Shown: in pieces, positions 1 through 6,463 of the stretch
How positions within the stretch are numbered: the first letter of the stretch is position 1
Layout of the letters: each line of letters starts with the position of its first letter
From: JBEINZ01 sp040377825
GTDB taxonomy: Bacteria; Pseudomonadota; Alphaproteobacteria; Rhizobiales; Ancalomicrobiaceae
Reading direction: 5' to 3'
DNA length: 11,204 nucleotides
NCBI GenBank assembly: GCA_040377825.1
Contig: JBEINZ010000085.1
Coordinates: 1-11,204, forward strand
The notes under the pieces: generated by a model
Told to the model about the DNA's origin: nothing
Database searches by the model: none
What the model saw: the letters and a program-made list of their open reading frames with translations, nothing else
Program-made: the position numbers and the translations under genes

Positions 1-5
1 AAATT

Positions 6-21
6 AAATTAAGCTTAATTT
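6..21. repeat. Perfect 16-bp AT-rich palindrome
   Basis: AAATTAAGCTTAATTT equals its own reverse complement. It lies at the very edge of the window. It could be the end of a terminator of an upstream gene or a protein binding site; with almost no G/C it would form only a weak hairpin. Function unknown. Confidence 0.35.
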
Positions 22-97
22 TAGACGTTGTTAAAGCGCAAGAGAATTTTTTGCTAGGAATATTTGAACGTCTTGACGCATGGTTACATTGATAGAA

Positions 98-126
98 TTG
101 ACAAGTGCCATCAACACTACGATTTT
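98..126 (+). promoter_or_regulatory. Possible sigma-70-type promoter toward uvrC
   Basis: TTGACA at 98-103 is a perfect -35 hexamer. After a 17-base spacer, GATTTT (121-126) matches only three of six positions of a -10 box. It lies about 240 bases before the uvrC start, so it would give a long leader. A weak call made on two hexamers alone. Confidence 0.25.
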
Positions 127-319
127 GAAACCGTTGCGATAGGGATTGATAGCTTGTTGGTTCGAGGTTTGGACCCAATTGAGATGACGATGCCAAGCCT
201 CATTGGCAAAGGCGACTTTGAGCGCTACGCAGCCACGTCTTTTCGGGAGCGGAAATTTTTCGACCAAGCGAATACCGCCACCCGGCATTTGCCGGCCCCG
301 CGACTGAATAAACGATGAT

Positions 320-340
320 ATAGGCGGGCAACCGCCCTAT
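320..340. other. Small GC hairpin with GCAA tetraloop before uvrC
   Basis: GGCGG (323-327) and CCGCC (332-336) close a GCAA loop of the stable GNRA class. ATA (320-322) and TAT (338-340) extend the stem past one bulged C at 337. No T-run follows on the plus side, so it is a poor intrinsic terminator. Its place about 30 bases before the uvrC start suggests a leader structure, if it is used at all. Confidence 0.35.
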
Positions 341-369
341 CTTGAGAGCTGGCCGCGCGAAGCGAATCC

Positions 370-2295
370 ATGAACGACGAACCAGATCCCATCGATTTCA
401 CGGAAATGCCGCCTCATGCCGCCGCCGGCGCGGCGGTGATCGCGGATGTCGTGAAGCGATTGCCGAACGCACCGGGCGTCTATCGCATGATCGACAGCAA
501 GGGCGACGTGCTCTATGTCGGCAAAGCGCGCAATCTTAAAAAGCGCGTAACAAGTTATGCCCGTGGAGCGAGTCTCTCCAACCGCATCATCCGCATGATC
601 CGCGAGACAGCGAGCATGGAATTTGTCCAGACCCGGACAGAGACCGAGGCCCTGCTGCTGGAAGCCAATCTCATCAAGCGATTGCGCCCGCGCTTTAACG
701 TGCTGCTGCGTGACGACAAAAGCTTTCCCTACATTCTCGTCGCGCGTGACCACGACGCGCCGTCTCTCGTCAAACATCGCGGGGCGCGGAAGCGAAAGGG
801 CGATTATTTTGGTCCCTTCGCCTCAGCTGGCGCTGTCGGGAGGACCATCAATGCGTTGCAGAAGGCGTTTTTAATCAGGACCTGTGCGGATAGCGTCTAT
901 GATAGCAGAACACGTCCGTGTCTGCTGCATCAGATCAAGCGCTGTGCCGCGCCTTGCACCGGCGAAATAGGTAGCGAGGATTACCGCGAGCTCGTGCGGG
1001 AAGCCGAGGCGTTCCTTTCCGGCAAAAGCAAATCGGTCAAAGCGGAACTCGGCGCGGCCATGCAATCGGCCTCCGAGGCGCTCGATTTCGAACGCGCCGC
1101 AGTCTATCGCGACCGCCTTGCGGCGCTCAGCCACATCCAATCGCACCAGGGCATCAATCCACAAGGCGTCGAGGAGGCCGACGTCTTCGCCGCGCATCTC
1201 GAGGGCGGGCAGACCTGCATCCAGGTGTTTTTCTTTCGCACTGGCCAAAACTGGGGCAACCGAGCCTATTTTCCGAAGGCAGACAAATCGATCGGCGTCA
1301 ACGAGATACTCGAGGCCTTTGTCGCGCAATTCTACGACGACAAGCCTGTCCCAAAGCTTGTTCTCGTCAGCCACGACCTGGACGAGCGCGACCTGCTTGA
1401 GCAGGCCCTGTCGGAGAAGGCCGGTCATCGCATTGAGGTCGCCGTGCCGAAGCGCGGCGAGAAGAAGGATCTCGTCGACCACGCGCTGTTGAATGCGCGC
1501 GAGGCGCTCGGCCGCAAACTTGCCGAGTCGTCAAGCCAGACGAAGCTTCTGGCCGGTCTCGCGGACGCCTTCAGCCTCCCCGAGCCGCCGCGCCGCGTGG
1601 AGGTCTACGACAACAGCCACATCATGGGCACGAATGCCGTGGGCGCCATGATCGTTGCCGGACCCGAGGGCTTCGCTAAGGGGCAGTATCGGAAGTTCAA
1701 CATCCGCTCGGCCGAACTGACGCCCGGCGACGACTACGGCATGATGCGCGAGGTGCTGACGCGGCGGTTTGCCCGGCTGGTGAAGGAACACGGATCGCGC
1801 GCCGAAGCAGTGCGCGATGAGAACGGCTTCGGCGCTTGGCCGGACCTTGTCATCGTCGACGGAGGCAAGGGGCAGCTTGAAGCGGCGCGACGGGTCTTGG
1901 CGGATCTTGGCATTCTTGAGGATGTGCCGTTGGTCGCGATCGCCAAAGGCCCCGACCGCGACGCCGGCCGCGAAACGTTCTTCATGGCCGGGCGCAGCGA
2001 CTTCAAGCTGCCTGAACGCGACCCGGTGCTCTATTTTCTCCAGCGCATGCGCGATGAGGCCCACCGCTTTGTCATCGGCACGCATCGCGCCAAACGGTCC
2101 AAGGCGATCGGCCAATCGGCCCTCGACGAAATCGACGGCGTCGGCCCGACCCGCAAGCGCGCCCTACTCATGCATTTCGGCACGGTCAAGGCGATCGGCC
2201 GCGCTGCAATCGAGGATCTGATGGCCGTCGACGGGATCTCGGAATCGATGGCGGAAACCATCCATGACTATTTCCACGAAAGCGAACCGGGTTGA
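370..2295 (+). CDS. uvrC: UvrC, excinuclease ABC subunit C
   Basis: UvrC makes the two incisions either side of a lesion in UvrABC nucleotide excision repair; it acts in the cytoplasm on the UvrB-DNA complex. The 641 residues carry the whole family layout. The N-terminal GIY-YIG nuclease has GVYRM at 36-40, YVGKAR at 49-54, Glu98 in the EANLIK motif and Asn110; it makes the 3' cut. Four cysteines at 172, 184, 192 and 196 have the 12/8/4 spacing of the E. coli iron-sulfur cluster ligands. A UVR motif that contacts UvrB lies near 225-255. The RNase H-like 5' nuclease has Asp414 (VYDNSH), Asp497 (VDGGKGQ) and His565 as likely triad. A double helix-hairpin-helix spans about 583-636. The ATG start has only a weak GAAG seven bases upstream; the roughly 20-residue N-terminal extension over E. 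coli fits, in my memory, alphaproteobacterial homologs. pgsA follows 98 bases after the stop. Confidence 0.97.
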   Translation: MNDEPDPIDFTEMPPHAAAGAAVIADVVKRLPNAPGVYRMIDSKGDVLYVGKARNLKKRVTSYARGASLSNRIIRMIRETASMEFVQTRTETEALLLEANLIKRLRPRFNVLLRDDKSFPYILVARDHDAPSLVKHRGARKRKGDYFGPFASAGAVGRTINALQKAFLIRTCADSVYDSRTRPCLLHQIKRCAAPCTGEIGSEDYRELVREAEAFLSGKSKSVKAELGAAMQSASEALDFERAAVYRDRLAALSHIQSHQGINPQGVEEADVFAAHLEGGQTCIQVFFFRTGQNWGNRAYFPKADKSIGVNEILEAFVAQFYDDKPVPKLVLVSHDLDERDLLEQALSEKAGHRIEVAVPKRGEKKDLVDHALLNAREALGRKLAESSSQTKLLAGLADAFSLPEPPRRVEVYDNSHIMGTNAVGAMIVAGPEGFAKGQYRKFNIRSAELTPGDDYGMMREVLTRRFARLVKEHGSRAEAVRDENGFGAWPDLVIVDGGKGQLEAARRVLADLGILEDVPLVAIAKGPDRDAGRETFFMAGRSDFKLPERDPVLYFLQRMRDEAHRFVIGTHRAKRSKAIGQSALDEIDGVGPTRKRALLMHFGTVKAIGRAAIEDLMAVDGISESMAETIHDYFHESEPG

Positions 2296-2378
2296 TTGTC
2301 TCCGACAACATATTGAACTTTCAAAGGTTAAGCATCGCCGTTGACGTCTCGCCTTCCCCGGTGTTCTCTCCGGCCGCT

Positions 2379-2383
2379 GGGAG
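2379..2383 (+). promoter_or_regulatory. Ribosome binding site of pgsA (decides the start)
   Basis: GGGAG lies ten bases before the ATG at 2394. The open frame extends back to a TTG at 2292 that overlaps the uvrC stop, but those 34 extra codons have no ribosome binding site and do not resemble the family's N-terminus. Confidence 0.6.
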
Positions 2384-2393
2384 TCATTCGTTC

Positions 2394-2966
2394 ATGTCGG
2401 CCTTCAATGTTCCGAATCTGCTGACCTACGGGCGCATCCTCGCGGTCCCGGCGGTCGTGGCGTGCTTTACGCTGCCGGGTCAGCCAAGCGACACCGCCCG
2501 CTGGATCGCGCTGGCCATCTTCATCGCGGCCGCGATCACAGACTTTCTCGATGGCTATCTCGCCCGCGCCTGGCAACAACAATCCGCCCTTGGGCGCATG
2601 CTGGACCCGATCGCGGATAAGCTCCTTGTCGCATCGTGTCTGCTGGTTCTTGTGGACGATCGCACCATTCAGGGCTGGAGCGTTGTTGCCGCCGTCATCA
2701 TTCTTTGCCGCGAGATCCTGGTGTCCGGCTTGCGCGAGTTTCTGGCCGAGCTGAGGGTCAGCGTACCCGTGACGTGGCTGGCGAAATGGAAGACGGCCGC
2801 GCAGCTCGTTGCTGTCGGCTTTCTCATCGCCGGGGGCGCCGGGGACAAGATTGTCCCCATGGTGACGACGACGGGACTCGTGCTCCTGTGGATCTCGGCT
2901 CTTGTAACGCTCTATACAGGCTGGGATTATTTCCGTGCCGGGTTTCGTCATCTGATCGAAGTTTAG
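2394..2966 (+). CDS. pgsA: CDP-diacylglycerol-glycerol-3-phosphate 3-phosphatidyltransferase
   Basis: PgsA joins CDP-diacylglycerol and glycerol-3-phosphate to phosphatidylglycerophosphate, the committed step to phosphatidylglycerol and cardiolipin, in the inner membrane. The 190-residue protein has the full CDP-alcohol phosphatidyltransferase signature DGxxAR(x8)GxxxDxxxD: Asp53, Gly54, Ala57, Arg58, Gly67, Asp71 and Asp75, with Asp50 just before it. These aspartates hold the metal ions and CDP. About five hydrophobic segments are visible (near 13-28, 37-50, 76-87, 95-112 and 158-175). The N-terminus from ATG 2394, NVPNLLTYGRI, matches that of known PgsA proteins, which supports this start. 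Lying between uvrC and moaD on the same strand, it is probably co-transcribed with uvrC. Other family members (Pss, cardiolipin synthase C, Pcs) are possible on the motif alone, but the N-terminus and the uvrC neighbour favour PgsA. Confidence 0.93.
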   Translation: MSAFNVPNLLTYGRILAVPAVVACFTLPGQPSDTARWIALAIFIAAAITDFLDGYLARAWQQQSALGRMLDPIADKLLVASCLLVLVDDRTIQGWSVVAAVIILCREILVSGLREFLAELRVSVPVTWLAKWKTAAQLVAVGFLIAGGAGDKIVPMVTTTGLVLLWISALVTLYTGWDYFRAGFRHLIEV

Positions 2967-3023
2967 CGCTGGCTTTCGCGTTGGATCGGACGGACAAGAC
3001 GCGCGACGATCGGGGCGCTAGAT

Positions 3024-3275
3024 ATGAAGATTCTCTACTTTGCCTGGGTTCGCGAGCGCATCGGCAAGACCGAGGAGGTCGTCGAGCCACCCCCGTCGGT
3101 CCGGACAGCCGGCGACCTTGTCACGTGGCTAAAGGCGCGCGGAGAGGAATATGATTATGCCTTCGAGCGGCCGGAGGTCATTCGCATCGCGATCGACCAG
3201 CTCCATGTCAGCCATGGCACCTCGATCGAGGGCGCCCGTGAGGTCGCGCTGTTTCCGCCGATGACGGGAGGCTAG
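3024..3275 (+). CDS. moaD: MoaD, molybdopterin synthase small (sulfur carrier) subunit
   Basis: MoaD is a ubiquitin-fold sulfur carrier. As a C-terminal thiocarboxylate made with MoeB and a sulfurtransferase, it brings the two sulfurs that MoaE inserts into precursor Z (cPMP) to form molybdopterin. The 83 residues start MKILYFAWVRERIG, a typical beta strand opening, and end in PPMTGG: the terminal Gly82-Gly83 is the essential reactive tail. Length is normal (E. coli MoaD has 81). It follows pgsA by 57 bases and precedes moaE by two. MoeB and the moaA/moaC genes are not in the window, so the rest of the pathway must lie elsewhere. ThiS-like carriers share the fold and tail, but the adjacent moaE settles the call. 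Confidence 0.95.
   Translation: MKILYFAWVRERIGKTEEVVEPPPSVRTAGDLVTWLKARGEEYDYAFERPEVIRIAIDQLHVSHGTSIEGAREVALFPPMTGG
3266..3271 (+). promoter_or_regulatory. moaE ribosome binding site inside the moaD Gly-Gly codons
   Basis: GGGAGG sits six bases before the moaE ATG at 3278. Its last five bases fall in the two glycine codons (GGA GGC, 3267-3272) that encode MoaD's obligatory tail. The same bases therefore serve protein function and translation start of the next gene, and the moaD stop lies two bases before the moaE start, which suggests translational coupling. Confidence 0.75.
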
Positions 3276-3277
3276 GC

Positions 3278-3748
3278 ATGACCGTGTCTGTCACGATTCG
3301 GGTTCAGGCCGAAGCCTTTGATATCGCCCTCGAAATGGAGCGGCTGACGATCGGGCGGACCGATATCGGGGCGGTGGTGACCTTCAGCGGACTCTGCCGA
3401 TCAGAGGGCGACATTCTCGCGGCGCTCGAACTCGAACATTATCCAGGCATGGCCGAAGCCGAGATCGAGCGCGTGGCGCAAGTGGCGGTCCGCCGCTGGC
3501 CCGTGCTCGGTCTAACCGTCATTCACCGCCACGGAATGATTGCGCCGGGCGAGCCAATCGTTTTGGTCGTGGCGACCTCCAGCCACCGGAATGCCGCTTT
3601 CGAAGCCGCTTCGTTCCTGATGGATTTCCTCAAGACCCGCGCGCCTTTCTGGAAGAAAGAACATCGCAAGGACGGCACCGTCGGCGGCTGGGTCGATGCT
3701 CGCGAAGCCGACACCGACGCGATGCGACGTTGGGGCGACTCGCAGTAA
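3278..3748 (+). CDS. moaE: MoaE, molybdopterin synthase catalytic subunit
   Basis: MoaE is the large subunit of molybdopterin synthase and converts precursor Z to molybdopterin using the MoaD thiocarboxylate; a MoaE dimer binds one MoaD at each end, in the cytoplasm. The 156 residues (E. coli 150) keep the catalytic and pterin-binding residues at the same numbers as in E. coli: His103-Arg104 in the SSHRNAAF motif, Lys119 in LKTRAPFWKKE, and Lys126. Arg41 probably matches E. coli Arg39. The start follows a strong ribosome binding site inside the end of moaD. The gene ends 32 bases from the end of the oppositely oriented transporter gene, and only weak hairpins lie between them. Confidence 0.96.
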   Translation: MTVSVTIRVQAEAFDIALEMERLTIGRTDIGAVVTFSGLCRSEGDILAALELEHYPGMAEAEIERVAQVAVRRWPVLGLTVIHRHGMIAPGEPIVLVVATSSHRNAAFEAASFLMDFLKTRAPFWKKEHRKDGTVGGWVDAREADTDAMRRWGDSQ

Positions 3749-3780
3749 GGGCGCCCACCGCCCTCGCCTTGCCGAGCCGG

Positions 3781-5004
3781 TTAACCGAACCAGCGCGCCG
3801 CGCGGAGCGACACGGTCGTTCCCACGATAACTGCCAGGGCGAAGATCCAGCCTGAAACCGCGCCGGCGGATATGCCCGACAGCAACGTCCCGACGGTGCA
3901 GCCAAGGCCAAGCATTGCGCCCCAACCGAGAAGCGTTCCGCCGGCAAGTCCGCGCAGGATTTGGCCGAGGCGCGGCCATGCGGGCTTGAAAGCGCCCGCG
4001 CCGGCCGAGGCGACGCCCGCGGCGAGCACGAGGCCGAGCACGAATGTGCCGTTCGGCGTTAGAATCGCGTCGCGCACGAGCGTTGCGCAGCCACGGAACG
4101 CGTCGAGACCTTCGAGCCGATCAGGAAGCAGTCCGAACGCGTCCGCCGCCTGACGCGCCCGCGAGCCGATTTCCGCGGTCACGCCGAGCGGGCTAAGGCG
4201 CAGATAGGCAGCCACGCCGATGACGCCGACAAGGAGGCCGCCGACCCAGGCCGGCCAGCGCGCGACGAAAATCGCCGTGAGCGGATGAGGTTCCTCCTGT
4301 GCAACGCCGCCGCTTGGCCGGAATGGACCCACTCGCAATAACCAGGCCGAGAGCCCGCCAAGGAGCACGATCGTCGCCACGAGCGTTCCGCCATAGCCCA
4401 AATGACGCGGCAGCCAGATCACCGGCGCTTCCGACAGGCTCGCCAGATAAAGCGTGTTCCAGCTTGCGAAGCCGAGCCAGAAGCCGAAAACGGCGCCGAT
4501 GAGCGCGAAGGGCGCGGTCGGCGAGCCCTCGGCCAGCCGATAGAGATGCGCGCTGATGCACGACCCGGAGATCGCCATGCCGGCGCCGAAGGCGAGACCC
4601 GCGACCACGAGAACCGGCCCGACCGGCCCGATATGCGCGGTCGGCGGCAGGCGCAATCCCGACGGATCAGGCAGCCACGCTCCAAAGATCAGGGTATACC
4701 CCGCTGCACCAACAGCCAGCGCTGTAAGGATGCCAACGACGCCGCGCGGGTCGCCATGATCGAGATAGTCCCGCCACATGCACAAAAAGCAGAATCGAGA
4801 CCGCTGCAGCACATAGCCGAAGGCACCGCCAAGGACGAACGAAAGCTGCAGGCGAGTCCCCTGCTCCGCGATCAGTCCCAAAAGCCAAGCGACACTCATG
4901 AATATGCCAGCAAGCACCACCGCCCCGGCAATGCTCCGGTGAGGGGGGGTCTCGTCGGAGAGCGGGCGTGGCGCGGCGAGGGTTTCAGCGGATAGCGTGG
5001 TCAT
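3781..5004 (-). CDS. YeeE/YedE-family (TsuA-like) thiosulfate or sulfur-compound transporter
   Basis: A 407-residue polytopic inner-membrane protein of the YeeE/YedE family, whose characterised members (TsuA) take up thiosulfate. The family fold is two repeats each bringing conserved cysteines to the pore. Here they are Cys72 (RSRFCF), Cys149 (AISGSC), Cys316 (FRGC) and Cys369 (GLGCTVG). The last two are 53 residues apart, as are Cys240 and Cys293 of Spirochaeta thermophila TsuA. Glycine-rich motifs GAGMAISGSCISAHLYRL (140-157) and GWGAMLGLGCTVGTLLSG (360-377) are clear. About ten hydrophobic segments are seen. It lies 91 bases after an exported rhodanese on the same strand, which argues for a sulfane-sulfur or thiosulfate substrate. 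No TsuB (TusA-like) partner is present. The ATG at 5004 has no good ribosome binding site, so the start is uncertain. Which sulfur compound it carries is inference; a selenium-related role known for other YedE proteins is less likely. Confidence 0.87.
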   Translation of the reverse strand: MTTLSAETLAAPRPLSDETPPHRSIAGAVVLAGIFMSVAWLLGLIAEQGTRLQLSFVLGGAFGYVLQRSRFCFLCMWRDYLDHGDPRGVVGILTALAVGAAGYTLIFGAWLPDPSGLRLPPTAHIGPVGPVLVVAGLAFGAGMAISGSCISAHLYRLAEGSPTAPFALIGAVFGFWLGFASWNTLYLASLSEAPVIWLPRHLGYGGTLVATIVLLGGLSAWLLRVGPFRPSGGVAQEEPHPLTAIFVARWPAWVGGLLVGVIGVAAYLRLSPLGVTAEIGSRARQAADAFGLLPDRLEGLDAFRGCATLVRDAILTPNGTFVLGLVLAAGVASAGAGAFKPAWPRLGQILRGLAGGTLLGWGAMLGLGCTVGTLLSGISAGAVSGWIFALAVIVGTTVSLRAARWFG

Positions 5005-5041
5005 GGCGCGGCATAGGCTTTAGATCTGAACTCACGAGGAA

Positions 5042-5069
5042 AGCCGGTCCCGGTGAACGGGAACCGGCT
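5042..5069 (-). terminator. Strong hairpin between the rhodanese and transporter genes (attenuator-like)
   Basis: On the minus strand AGCCGGTTCCCG (5069-5058) pairs with CGGGACCGGCT (5052-5042) around a five-base loop, giving 11 pairs with one bulged base. It is followed by TTTCC, a short and imperfect U-run. It starts 27 bases after the rhodanese stop and ends 37 bases before the transporter start. It could act as a partial terminator or as a 3' RNA-protecting structure that sets a lower level for the transporter than for the rhodanese. Confidence 0.55.
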
Positions 5070-5095
5070 GTGGTGCGATAGGCTATTGGATCCGG

Positions 5096-6034
5096 TCACT
5101 TGCCGGTCCAAACGAGCCCTGCCGGATTGTTGATCGGGACGCCTACCACGTTGCCATACTCCGTCCAAGACCCGTCGTAATTGGCGGCCTGATAACCAAG
5201 CACTCGGGTCAGCACGAACCAGCTGTGGCTCGACCGTTCGCCGATCCGGCAGGAGGTGATGACCGGCTTGGAGCCGTCGATCCCGACATTTGCGTAGAGC
5301 TTGCGCAGTTCCTCGACCGGCTTCAGCGAGCCGTCCGCTTGGTTGATCGTCTGACCCCAGGGCACGTTCACCGAACCGGGAATGTGGCCGGCGCGGATGG
5401 CGAGTTCCTGGATACCCGGCGGTGCGATAACCTTGCCATTGAACTCATCGACGGAGCGGATGTCGAGGATCTTTGCATCCGACGTTTTCTCGACCGATGC
5501 CAGAACATCTTGCAGGCGCGCGCGCAACGCCTTGTTCGGGGCTGCCACGGTAAAGGCGGAAGGCTTCACCTCGGCGACCGTCGTCTCAAGCGGACGCTTT
5601 TCGAGATCCCACTTCTTCCGACCGCCATCGAGCAGTTTCACGTTATCGCGGAGGCCATAGATTTCGAATACCCAGGCCCCCCAGGCGGCGAACCAATTGT
5701 TGTTGTCGCCGTAGAGGACGACCGTCGTATCCTTGTCGACACCGAGGCGCCGCGCCAAGGCCTGGAATTTCTCCGGCGAAGCTATGTCGCGCCTCACCGT
5801 CTCGACGAGGTCGGTGTGCCAGACGACATTCTGGGCACCGGGAATGTGGCCGCGTTCGAAGAGACCGGGCTCGACGCTGACTTCGACGATGCGGACCGTC
5901 TTGTTGTCGAGGTTCTTTTCCAGCCAATCGGTGGAAACAAGCGGACCGGTTTGCGCGAAGGCGGTGCCAAGGCCGGCGAGGAATGCCAAGCCGAAGGCGG
6001 CGGCCCAGCGCGCCAAGTTGAATTGAACGGACAT
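5096..6034 (-). CDS. Exported two-domain rhodanese (thiosulfate sulfurtransferase)
   Basis: A tandem rhodanese of 312 residues that moves sulfane sulfur from thiosulfate (or a similar donor) to a thiol or cyanide acceptor. The N-terminus is a Sec-type signal peptide: a short charged start, hydrophobic 10-24, and an AFA|Q cleavage site after residue 27, so it should act in the periplasm. The first rhodanese domain (about 32-145) lacks a cysteine at its loop (YGDNNNWFAAW), as in other tandem rhodaneses where this half is structural. The second (about 168-300) has the active loop CRIGER with Cys252; the Arg after Cys resembles thiosulfate-type rather than mercaptopyruvate-type enzymes. The frame stays open upstream to 6187, but the ATG at 6034 has a ribosome binding site six bases before it and begins the signal peptide; ATG 6061 is an unlikely alternative. 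It is the first gene of a pair with the TsuA-like transporter. Confidence 0.92.
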   Translation of the reverse strand: MSVQFNLARWAAAFGLAFLAGLGTAFAQTGPLVSTDWLEKNLDNKTVRIVEVSVEPGLFERGHIPGAQNVVWHTDLVETVRRDIASPEKFQALARRLGVDKDTTVVLYGDNNNWFAAWGAWVFEIYGLRDNVKLLDGGRKKWDLEKRPLETTVAEVKPSAFTVAAPNKALRARLQDVLASVEKTSDAKILDIRSVDEFNGKVIAPPGIQELAIRAGHIPGSVNVPWGQTINQADGSLKPVEELRKLYANVGIDGSKPVITSCRIGERSSHSWFVLTRVLGYQAANYDGSWTEYGNVVGVPINNPAGLVWTGK

Positions 6035-6463
6035 GTGGGTTTCCTTCCTGTCGACGGGCATCCGAAGGGAGCCTCGTAGGAGCTGGAGAATGCCTCCTCG
6101 ATCAAAAACTCGACAGACAAACCATGTTAAAGACCGCTTTGTAAGGAAATTATCATGTTCGTTTTGCGGTAGGATGGAGGAAATCATTGCCAGACTGCCT
6201 GCCGACGACGACCGGGGGCCGAGCAGTCGTCATTTCGATGAAGGGTCCCGATCGGTCGTGATCGGTTAGGTCGCGGCGCCCAAGACCAACTTCATTCGGA
6301 GACGACATCGGCAGTTAGAAAACCCGTGTCGCTCAGGCCTCGGATCTACCTATGCCACAACAAGCGCAAAAGCGGACCTTTGATCTCAGACCCTCCTCAA
6401 GCCGCCAGCCGCATGGGCGGGAGCAGAGCGACTCTGCCAGCGGAGAGGCCCAAATGCCGACCG
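6035..6463. other. 429-base gap between rhodanese and efp genes, no gene recognised
   Basis: This gap must hold the rhodanese promoter and the 3' end of efp. I find no convincing promoter pair: GATAAT on the minus strand near 6153 has no -35 partner at a proper distance. GATCGG occurs twice 10 bases apart (6250-6255 and 6260-6265), the first inside the palindrome CCGATCGG (6248-6255). Just after efp, GCAGAG/CTCTGC (6423-6428 and 6432-6437) form a perfect six-pair stem with a three-base loop, without a U-run on either side. Short open frames, such as plus 6174-6269, lack a proper ribosome binding site and are not called. Confidence 0.5.
6041..6048 (-). promoter_or_regulatory. Ribosome binding site of the rhodanese gene (decides the start)
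   Basis: On the minus strand AGGAAGGAA lies six bases before the ATG at 6034. It supports the start that opens with a signal peptide over the longer in-frame readings to 6061 or 6187. Confidence 0.6.

Larger units (their letters stand above)
1..369. other. AT-rich region upstream of uvrC, no convincing gene
   Basis: By hand count only 65 of the first 180 bases are G or C (about 36%), rising to near 58% in 181-300, whereas the coding regions to the right are clearly richer. Two overlapping open frames of about 85 codons exist: plus strand 64-318, which starts with TTG, and minus strand 31-288. They share the same bases, I recognise neither product, and neither has a convincing combination of start and ribosome binding site, although AGGA lies four bases before the TTG at 64. 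I read the stretch as intergenic or the remains of an older gene, holding a palindrome at 6-21, a possible promoter and a small hairpin. A short lineage-specific protein cannot be excluded. Confidence 0.5.

Noticed and set aside
2292..2393. N-terminal extension of pgsA from a TTG overlapping the uvrC stop
   Set aside because: The ATG at 2394 has a ribosome binding site and begins the conserved N-terminus; the extension has neither.
3748..3787. Hairpin AGGGC/GCCCT (3748-3764) and palindrome CGGTTAACCG (3778-3787) between moaE and the transporter gene as a shared terminator
   Set aside because: The stem has only five pairs and no U-run follows on either strand; at most a weak end signal.
5225..6079. 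284-codon open frame on the plus strand opposite the rhodanese gene
   Set aside because: The rhodanese has a signal peptide, ribosome binding site and active-site motif on the other strand. Long antisense frames are expected in GC-rich coding DNA, and this one shows no domain.
6033..6269. 78-codon plus-strand frame in the rhodanese-efp gap, with a possible inner start at 6174
   Set aside because: AGG lies directly before the inner ATG, too close to serve as a ribosome binding site; no recognisable product.
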